A DNA stretch of 47,116 bases from Marivirga sp. ANT-B6. GTDB lineage: Bacteria > Bacteroidota > Bacteroidia > Cytophagales > Cyclobacteriaceae. The translations under genes and the position numbers were made by a program. The stretch is from positions 49,564-96,679 of the forward strand of contig LXQK01000017.1 of assembly GCA_001683905.1 (NCBI GenBank), read 5' to 3'. The notes beneath the pieces were generated by a model, which was not told the DNA's origin, ran no database searches, and was given only the letters and a program-made list of their open reading frames with translations. This document shows, piece after piece, positions 39,795 to 47,116 of the stretch (position 1 is its first letter; each line of letters starts with the position of its first letter).

Positions 39795-40646
39795 TCAAAG
39801 GTCAATATCCGACCCGTCGGATACCGTCTTCAACAAAGCCCTGACCTCATCGACTTTAATGCTGTCGCCTAATTTTTCAAAAGAAACAATGAGGTTGCGA
39901 AGCACACGGCCCACAATCTCCAGATTCGAACACGGCTGATAATAGATGTCCAACGGAGTCATATGCAAATGGGAGATATAATTATCAATATCTGCCTTGC
40001 TGAAGATAATGCCACGATTAAAGGCATTCACATAGAACTGAGTCTCTTCCGTTTTGTAAGTGAGGATAAATAGGTTTGGCAGGTTCACGCCATAAACCGG
40101 CAATTTTAACTTTTGTGCTACAAGCATATATACGACGCACAACGAAATAGGATTGCCTTTTTTGTTTTCTAAAACCACGTTAATCATGCTATTCCCCGGG
40201 GAATGAAAGTTTTTCGTATTGGCAGAAAATTTAAGCTTATTGAACAATACACTATTGAGGATCTTCACATGGTCAAACGGATGAACGTCTGTTCTAAATT
40301 CCAACCATGCTTCATAATATATTTGCTCCAGGTCTTTTTTGAGTTTGCTCAGCTCCAGGTCCGGATACTGGTAGGTAGCAATGAGCCACATGCCCTCTAA
40401 TAAATCCTGCTTCTCACTGACTTTCCATGCAGCAAGCTTATCAGTTAAAGTTTCAAATTGTAGCGTGTGAATGAGTTCTTCGAGTCGTTTTTGAACAATG
40501 GGGTTAAAATTGTTTTCCCATTCACTTTCTAAAAAAGGAATAATTTCATTCCCTAACGACATAATTTTCCGCTCAACGTGTGTCAATATTTCATTATCAT
40601 CATCATCAAGTAAGGAAACGAGGGCTTTAATTTCTTCACTATTCAT
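39795..40646 (-). CDS. SirB1/transglutaminase-like protein
   Basis: SMINVVLENKKGNPISLCVVYMLVAQKLKLPVYGVNLPNLFIL. Confidence 0.85.
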   Translation of the reverse strand: MNSEEIKALVSLLDDDDNEILTHVERKIMSLGNEIIPFLESEWENNFNPIVQKRLEELIHTLQFETLTDKLAAWKVSEKQDLLEGMWLIATYQYPDLELSKLKKDLEQIYYEAWLEFRTDVHPFDHVKILNSVLFNKLKFSANTKNFHSPGNSMINVVLENKKGNPISLCVVYMLVAQKLKLPVYGVNLPNLFILTYKTEETQFYVNAFNRGIIFSKADIDNYISHLHMTPLDIYYQPCSNLEIVGRVLRNLIVSFEKLGDSIKVDEVRALLKTVSDGSDIDL

Positions 40647-40788
40647 CTATTGAAAAGTTTTTTGGTTAATAAAGCATGAAATCGTTCCCATACTTTTAGA
40701 TCATTTACTAAAGGTTGTCTTTTAGAAACATCAATCACCGGTAAATGATTTAAAAATGCAAAAAATTTTCGATCATAAAAACCCTGTT

Positions 40789-42417
40789 TTATGTTTGAAT
40801 AACGCCAACGTTGAATTTTTCCGTGATAGGCGCATGGTCTGCAGCTTCAATTCCCATAGAAATAACTTTTCTGGTTTCTTTCGGATCAATGATACCATCT
40901 ACCCAAAGGCGCGCCGCTGCGTAATAGGGGCTTAGTTGGTCATTGTATTTGTCGGTAATCTCTGCCAGCATCTTATCTTCATCTTCTATGGTCAGCGCGT
41001 TGCCCTTCCTTTTCAAGGCAGCGACTTTGATCTGCAGGAGCGTTTTGGCGGCTGCGGCACCACTCATCACTGCCATTTGTGCGGTTGGCCACGCATAGAT
41101 CAAGCGCGGATCGTAAGCCTTTCCGCACATGGCATAATTGCCGGCGCCGTAGGAGTTGCCTAGAATGATGGTGAATTTAGGGACGACAGAGTTAGCCATG
41201 GCATTGACCATTTTAGCACCATCTTTGATGATGCCCCCATGCTCGGCGCGGCTACCCACCATAAAGCCACTTACATCCTGCAAAAAGACAATAGGAATTT
41301 TCCGCTGATTACAGTTCATGATAAACCTGGCAGCTTTATCAGCAGAGTCGGAATAAATAACACCGCCCATCTGCATCTCACCTTTTTTCGATTTCACTAC
41401 TTTGCGCTGGTTGGCAATAATACCTACCGCCCAACCATCTATTCTGGCAGTGCCGCATAATAGCGACTTGCCATACAACGCTTTATACTCTTCAAATTCC
41501 GAGTTATCAACCAGCCGTTCGATGACTTCACCCATATCATAGGGTTTTACCCTATCTTGAGGAAAAATACCGAAAAGATCTTCCACATCTTTTTTAGGAG
41601 CCGCAGGTGTCTTTCTGTTAAAGCCCGCCTTGCTGTCATATCCAAGCTTATCAAATATACCCCTGATGGCATCGAGGCATTGCTGATCATTGTCATATTT
41701 ATTATCGGTAACACCAGAGATTTCACAATGGGTTGTCGCTCCCCCCAGGGTTTCATTATCGACGGTTTCTCCAACTGCCGCTTTTACCAGATAGCTGCCT
41801 GCCAGGAAAATCGAGCCTGTCTTGTCCACGATCATTGCCTCATCGGACATGATCGGAAGATATGCTCCCCCTGCTACACAGCTGCCCATGATCGCAGCGA
41901 TTTGTACTATGCCCATGGCAGACATTTTCGCATTGTTCCTAAACTGGCGGCCGAAATGCTCCTTATCAGGGAAAATCTCGTCCTGAAGCGGCAAAAATAC
42001 GCCGGCACTATCTACCAGGTATATGATAGGCAATCTGTTTTCTATAGAAATTTCCTGGGCGCGAAGATTTTTCTTTGCTGTAATCGGGAACCACGCTCCT
42101 GCCTTCACCGTGGCATCGTTGGCTACAATTACACACTGCCTTCTATTCACGTAGCCAATGCCTGTAACTACGCCAGCCGAAGGGCAGCCGCCGTATTCTT
42201 CGTACATGCCTTCGCCGGCAAAAGCACCCACTTCCAAAAATTCCGATTCAGGATCAACCAGGTATTGTATTCTTTCACGCGCTGTTAACTTTCCCTTTTC
42301 ATGCTGACTCTTGATCTTCTTTTCTCCACCACCCAAATAAACTTCTTTGAGTTTTTTATCAAGTTGATAACATAGCAGTTTTAGGGAATCTTCGTTTTTG
42401 TTGAATTCTAAATCCAT
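40789..42417 (-). CDS. Acyl-CoA carboxylase beta subunit, methylcrotonyl-CoA carboxylase-like
   Basis: KGKLTARERIQYL, FPITAKKNLRAQEISIENRLPIIYLVDSAGVFLPLQDEIFPDKEHFGRQF, GSCVAGGAYLPIMSDE. Confidence 0.92.
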   Translation of the reverse strand: MDLEFNKNEDSLKLLCYQLDKKLKEVYLGGGEKKIKSQHEKGKLTARERIQYLVDPESEFLEVGAFAGEGMYEEYGGCPSAGVVTGIGYVNRRQCVIVANDATVKAGAWFPITAKKNLRAQEISIENRLPIIYLVDSAGVFLPLQDEIFPDKEHFGRQFRNNAKMSAMGIVQIAAIMGSCVAGGAYLPIMSDEAMIVDKTGSIFLAGSYLVKAAVGETVDNETLGGATTHCEISGVTDNKYDNDQQCLDAIRGIFDKLGYDSKAGFNRKTPAAPKKDVEDLFGIFPQDRVKPYDMGEVIERLVDNSEFEEYKALYGKSLLCGTARIDGWAVGIIANQRKVVKSKKGEMQMGGVIYSDSADKAARFIMNCNQRKIPIVFLQDVSGFMVGSRAEHGGIIKDGAKMVNAMANSVVPKFTIILGNSYGAGNYAMCGKAYDPRLIYAWPTAQMAVMSGAAAAKTLLQIKVAALKRKGNALTIEDEDKMLAEITDKYNDQLSPYYAAARLWVDGIIDPKETRKVISMGIEAADHAPITEKFNVGVIQT

Positions 42418-42508
42418 GAATAAGTTAATTGAGCTTATGCTAAATAAAAAAATCTTTTGGTGAGCAAGACGGTCATCTTAATCACCAATAACAGAAGAAA
42501 AAGAAAGC

Positions 42509-43483
42509 TTATTCGATAACGATGTCTCTTAATTCTTCCTCTTCCACCTTATCCTTCGACTTGTCTTTCCTTCCAAAAACAGAGAAATGGACATACCGTT
42601 TGGGGTTTTGCCGTACGTCTATCAATAACCTGTCAAGGTCTCGTGCCGATTGGTTAAGGTTTCTATATAATGAATCGTTATGGGCCAATTTACCTAGGGT
42701 TCCATGGCCTTCCTTAATATCGTTAAGGATGGTATTTAAATTTTGCATCGCCAGGTTTGCCTTGTCCATCACCTGGGTTACCTGTAAATTATTTAATGTA
42801 TCGGTAAACTGGTTTAATTTGGCAAGCATTGGTATGATGCCCTTGTCAGGGTCTGACAGTGCACCCGAAAGACGGGCCATATCGGAGGATACTTTCGAAA
42901 TCTGCTGCCGGTTTTCTGCTGCCAGCAGTTTGATATCTTCTGAGGTTTGTCTGAAGTTGTCAATGGTTTGATTGATACCTGCCTCATTATTGGCGATATT
43001 AGCTAAAATTTTGTTGAGATTGGTAACTGCATCATCCACATTATTGATCACCGGCATGGCAGTTTCCTTGATAGCCTCGGCCATTCCTTGATCGACGATG
43101 CCGCGAATGGTATCCCCTTCCTGTAAAACATTTACCACCCTACCGACCTCCAGTACGATGGCTTTACTTCCTAAAAAATCACTATCAATCAACAGCGCAA
43201 CGGTTGAGTCACTGAGCACTATATCATCTTCTATGTCTAATTCTACCAGAATTTTGTTTTGCCTGTGCTGCATGATTGTAATGCTGCCTACGCGTCCCAC
43301 AGTTAGGCCGTTGATCATGATAGGATTAGACGGACTTAAACCATCAATTTTATCATAAATAGCAAAATATGTATTATTCGGAGAGAAAAAATCAACACCT
43401 TTTAAAAAATTGAATCCTATATATAACACAGACCCGGCAATAACAGCCAGGAGACCTACTTTTGCTTCCTTTGATATCTTCAC
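42509..43483 (-). CDS. MlaD/MCE domain lipid-transport protein
   Basis: One N-terminal TM then YFAIYDKIDGLSPSNPIMINGLTVGRVGSI. Confidence 0.9.
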   Translation of the reverse strand: MKISKEAKVGLLAVIAGSVLYIGFNFLKGVDFFSPNNTYFAIYDKIDGLSPSNPIMINGLTVGRVGSITIMQHRQNKILVELDIEDDIVLSDSTVALLIDSDFLGSKAIVLEVGRVVNVLQEGDTIRGIVDQGMAEAIKETAMPVINNVDDAVTNLNKILANIANNEAGINQTIDNFRQTSEDIKLLAAENRQQISKVSSDMARLSGALSDPDKGIIPMLAKLNQFTDTLNNLQVTQVMDKANLAMQNLNTILNDIKEGHGTLGKLAHNDSLYRNLNQSARDLDRLLIDVRQNPKRYVHFSVFGRKDKSKDKVEEEELRDIVIE

Positions 43484-43493
43484 GTATAAATTT

Positions 43494-44318
43494 TTAATTC
43501 ATGGATTCAATTTCTTCCTTGTAATCTCTAAAGGCCCTGAAAATACCGGAAGCTATATACGTCTGACCTAGATTATCGTTTAGATATTTCTCTTCTTTCG
43601 GGTTACTTAAAAAACCAACCTCAACAAGCACCGCCGGCATGGAAGATTTATGAAGCACAACAAACCCTTCTTGTTTTACGCCTCTGTTATGTCGCCCGAC
43701 TCTTTTCTCAAATTGATCCTGAATATTTTGTGCTAATTTAAGACTATTTCCCAAATAGGCATTTTGAACCAGTGAAAATAATATATGTGACTCCGGAGAT
43801 TTGGGATCAAACCCTTCATATTTCTCTTCATAATCTTCTTCCAAAAGAATCACAGCATTTTCTCTTTTCGCCACCTCAAGATTATCCTTCGAACGATTCA
43901 AGCCCATCACCCAGGTCTCAGTACCTTCTACGCTATGGTTTCCTACGGCATTGCAATGGATAGAAATGAAGAGATCCGCCCCATTTTTGTTAGCAATATC
44001 GGCTCTGTCTACCAGGCCGGGGAATGTATCACCCGTTCGGGTATAAATTACTTCTACACCAGCAATATTATCCTCAATGAGCTTTCCCAATTTTAAAGCT
44101 ATGGCAAGCGCTACATCTTTTTCTTTCGAAATTCTCCCCGAGGTACCCGGATCTTTGCCGCCATGGCCCGCGTCAATTACAACCTTCTTGACCTTGTACA
44201 CACTAACCCCTGCCGGATTAAAAGACACGGTTAAAATCAAGAGGGAAAAACAAATTAGTAGAACAATATTCTTCACTATATTTCGGTTGTTAATTCCTAA
44301 ACCAATAACTTTACGCAA
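43494..44318 (-). CDS. N-acetylmuramoyl-L-alanine amidase (Amidase_3)
   Basis: VVIDAGHGGKDPGTSG, YTRTGDTFPGLVDRADIANKNGADLFISIHCNA, PAVLVEVGFLSNPKEEKYL. Confidence 0.95.
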   Translation of the reverse strand: MRKVIGLGINNRNIVKNIVLLICFSLLILTVSFNPAGVSVYKVKKVVIDAGHGGKDPGTSGRISKEKDVALAIALKLGKLIEDNIAGVEVIYTRTGDTFPGLVDRADIANKNGADLFISIHCNAVGNHSVEGTETWVMGLNRSKDNLEVAKRENAVILLEEDYEEKYEGFDPKSPESHILFSLVQNAYLGNSLKLAQNIQDQFEKRVGRHNRGVKQEGFVVLHKSSMPAVLVEVGFLSNPKEEKYLNDNLGQTYIASGIFRAFRDYKEEIESMN

Positions 44319-44352
44319 AATTGTAATTTTTTCTGTAAAACTGAAAAAACTG

Positions 44353-47076
44353 TTGTATAAATTAAAATACGCTTTATTTCTTCTTTTATTATTTGCCTTT
44401 ATCGATCAAGCCAGCGCCCAACAAAGAAAGAAAAAAGAAAGCCAGGCGGAAGCACCAATAAAGGTAGAACCTGTTATTCCAAACGACGGTGTACAACCTA
44501 TATATACCGACTCACTTCCTGGTGATTCCAGCCGCATCAACCTAACCATTATACCGCAAGATACGACAATTGCTGATTCTTTAGCTGCACCGACTGGAGA
44601 CATTGAGACAACAATCAAATACTCTGCCAGAGATTCTATAGAAATGGATGCCTCTCAGAAGATCATGACGCTTTTTGGCGATGCAAAAATAACCTATGGT
44701 AACACCAGAATTGAGGCAGCAATCATTGAAATTAATTATCTTACGAACCAGATTAACGCAAAAGGAAACGTTGACACCACAGGTAAATACATAGGGAAAC
44801 CGGTTTTTACCGAGGATCAAACTTATGTTACCGATAGCATGGTATATAATTTCAAAACAAAAAAAGCCTTTATATCAGGGGTAGTTACCCAACAAGGGGA
44901 AGCGTTCATTCATGGCGAGGAAATTAAGAAAAATGAAAGAGATGAAGTATTTATTTCACATGCCCAATACACGACTTGCAACCTGGAAAATCCACATTTT
45001 CATATCCAGGCACGAAAGTTAAAAGTAGTTCCAAACGATAAGATTGTCTCAGGCCCATTCAATTTGTACATCAACGACGTACCTACTCCACTTGGCTTTG
45101 GCTTTGGCATATTCCCTGCGCCAAGAAAAAGTGCTTCAGGGATCATTGTGCCTACCTATGGTGAGGAGAGACGACGTGGTTTCTTTTTGCGGGAGGGAGG
45201 CTATTATTTCGCTATCAGCGACCGGATTGACCTTCAATTATTAGGAGAAATCTATTCGAAGGGCTCGAAAGGTTTTACCGTACTTTCCAATTACAAAAAA
45301 CGCTACGCCCATACCGGAGTGTTGGATTTTAACTTTTTAAGCCAGCGTTTAACGGATAATATTGAAGACTCCGTCAAACAAAACGACTTTCGGTTTAGGT
45401 GGAACCACGCTCCTGCCAATCGGACGGGGGGACGTTTTACGGCCAATGTCAATGCTGCTACGTCGAGCTACAACCAAAATAATGCACTGGATGTATATCA
45501 AAATTTACAATCCATCATTCAATCGAGTATATCTTATGCTGCACCGCTAGGCCGCATTTTCAATATTACGGTGTCTGCCAGGCATAATCAAAATGTAAGA
45601 ACAAATGAGGTCGACTTATTCTTGCCGGAGGTAAGTTTAAATATGAACAGGATTTACCCATTCAAAAACGTTGGAAAATCAAATAATGCCTGGTATAAGA
45701 AATTGTACTTTGCGCAAAATTTCAACTATAGCAGAAGGGTGACCAACCGGATCAGTCCCGACAGTATTGCTCCGTTTAATTTCGAAACGTTTCCGGAATT
45801 ATGGAGAAATGCCCAGGAGTCAGCCTCTGAGCCACAACCCTTAAATTTTGCCATTCCTATAGAAACTTCATTTAAGGTGTTGAAGCATTTTACTTTGAGC
45901 CCTCGGATCGTGCATACGGAGTTTTTATATTTCAGCCGGTTTGAGAATAGGTTTGATGCAGAGAGAGGTGAAGTTATACAAGACACATTAAAAGGTATCT
46001 CCCGGGCATTTACGACCAGTGGCGGAGCACAATTGACTACCATGATCTATGGATTTTACTACCCCAAGGGGGGCAAAATTAAAGGCATCCGCCATGTGAT
46101 GACACCTACGTTGGGGTTAACGTTTCAGCCCGACTATAAAAATAAGATCTTTGGATATTACGACCGGGTAGTAGATAATGAAGGGGTGGAAGCATATAGG
46201 GCGCGCTATCGCGGTGCACCAGGAACAGGTAAAAACGGCATCGTAAACTTCTCCCTGAAGAATGCGCTCGAGCTAAAGGTGGTGGACAAAAAAGATACTG
46301 TAGCCCAGGAGCGTAAAGTACCTTTGTTTGAAGAGCTATCTTTCAACACTTCGTATAATCTATATGCTGACTCTTTTAATCTTAGGCCTGTTAACCTGGT
46401 GGCCCGAACAAGGCTATTCAAGGACAAACTGGATATTAGCTTCCAGGCCATTCTTGATCCCTATGTCTATCGCCTGCAAAGCGAAACCATCAATTCGCGT
46501 GGTGAAAGAGAGGTAGTACAATCCCGATTAAACGATTTTGCATGGAACAACGGCCAGGGTCTTGGCCAGATCAGTAGTTTTAATGTTTCATTAGGTACAA
46601 GTTTGAACCCGAAGGCGCGAAAAAGAGAAGCTGAGTTGCCACCTCCTCCAGCACGTATCGATGATGTCGATTTTGCGGACGAAAGAGAAATGATTTACGC
46701 CAACCCAAACGATTATGTGGACTGGAGTGTACCGTGGAATTTGAGGGTAAATTATATTTTCAGGTACAGCAAAGTAGGCTTTAATGACACGCGCATTGAC
46801 GCCCAAACCGTAACCTTTACAGGAGACGTAAGCATCACAGAAAAATGGAAAATAGGCTTTAACAGCGGGTATGACTTTCAGCAAAAGCTTTTTACCAATA
46901 CCAGAATAAACATCATCCGTGACCTGCATTGCTGGGAGATGCGGTTTGACTGGACACCCTTCGGTGCTTTCACTTCCTATGCTCTGAATATCAATGTTAA
47001 AGCTGCCATTCTGCAGGATCTAAAACTAAGCCGAAGAAGGTCGTTTAGAGATAATAGCAGCTTTGTAAGACAGTAA
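44353..47076 (+). CDS. lptD: LPS assembly protein LptD
   Basis: MYKLKYALFLLLLFAFIDQASAQ signal from TTG 44353; MTLFGDAKITYGNTRIEAAIIEINY OstA-like domain and long outer-membrane barrel. The track start at 44077 runs antisense to the amidase gene. Confidence 0.88.
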   Translation: MYKLKYALFLLLLFAFIDQASAQQRKKKESQAEAPIKVEPVIPNDGVQPIYTDSLPGDSSRINLTIIPQDTTIADSLAAPTGDIETTIKYSARDSIEMDASQKIMTLFGDAKITYGNTRIEAAIIEINYLTNQINAKGNVDTTGKYIGKPVFTEDQTYVTDSMVYNFKTKKAFISGVVTQQGEAFIHGEEIKKNERDEVFISHAQYTTCNLENPHFHIQARKLKVVPNDKIVSGPFNLYINDVPTPLGFGFGIFPAPRKSASGIIVPTYGEERRRGFFLREGGYYFAISDRIDLQLLGEIYSKGSKGFTVLSNYKKRYAHTGVLDFNFLSQRLTDNIEDSVKQNDFRFRWNHAPANRTGGRFTANVNAATSSYNQNNALDVYQNLQSIIQSSISYAAPLGRIFNITVSARHNQNVRTNEVDLFLPEVSLNMNRIYPFKNVGKSNNAWYKKLYFAQNFNYSRRVTNRISPDSIAPFNFETFPELWRNAQESASEPQPLNFAIPIETSFKVLKHFTLSPRIVHTEFLYFSRFENRFDAERGEVIQDTLKGISRAFTTSGGAQLTTMIYGFYYPKGGKIKGIRHVMTPTLGLTFQPDYKNKIFGYYDRVVDNEGVEAYRARYRGAPGTGKNGIVNFSLKNALELKVVDKKDTVAQERKVPLFEELSFNTSYNLYADSFNLRPVNLVARTRLFKDKLDISFQAILDPYVYRLQSETINSRGEREVVQSRLNDFAWNNGQGLGQISSFNVSLGTSLNPKARKREAELPPPPARIDDVDFADEREMIYANPNDYVDWSVPWNLRVNYIFRYSKVGFNDTRIDAQTVTFTGDVSITEKWKIGFNSGYDFQQKLFTNTRINIIRDLHCWEMRFDWTPFGAFTSYALNINVKAAILQDLKLSRRRSFRDNSSFVRQ

Positions 47077-47116
47077 AAAAAGCCTGGTATACATACCAAC
47101 CCCTCCTATACAGATC

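Noticed and set aside
41557-42288. 243-aa plus-strand ORF inside the carboxylase beta gene
   Set aside because: Antisense shadow of a conserved gene; composition not protein-like. The same applies to 35739-36239, 42522-42971 and similar ORFs.
1-47116. Toxin-antitoxin, phage-defence, CRISPR, integron, prophage or biosynthetic cluster
   Set aside because: No supporting genes, arrays or att-like repeats seen. The HsdR-N protein alone does not make a restriction system.

Overview
The window is a gene-dense chromosomal segment from a Bacteroidota (Cytophagia/Sphingobacteriia-like) genome, judged from protein families, rplM-rpsI-rpsB-tsf order and a TAnnTTTG-type promoter. About 35 protein genes are supported. 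Landmarks: an alkB + class-3 aldehyde dehydrogenase pair; a solitary dnaA; a 5'-nucleotidase split over two genes; a mutA-mutB-meaB methylmalonyl-CoA mutase operon followed by a PP-loop ATPase (Dph6-like) and a BtuFCD-like ABC importer; a redox cluster (degenerate mercuric-reductase-like flavoprotein, TIGR04283-type glycosyltransferase, DUF547, a second flavoprotein, membrane polyferredoxin); the rplM-rpsI-rpsB-tsf operon; an orphan PAS histidine kinase; ald; a solitary HsdR-N-like protein; an acyl-CoA carboxylase beta subunit; and an envelope locus (MlaD-like, amidase, divergent LptD). Features missing from the ORF track include a decayed IS200-like/RAYT transposase remnant (353-562, minus) followed by three GC-rich REP-like hairpins; a GC-rich structured intergenic element (32836-32928); a possible rpsB-tsf attenuator; a long hairpin in a divergent intergenic region (25072-25105); strand-specific terminators embedded in neighbouring coding sequence; and a cryptic short ORF coupled by ATGA to a SirB1-like gene. 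I saw no rRNA, tRNA, CRISPR or prophage. Family names come from motif recognition by eye, not from searches.
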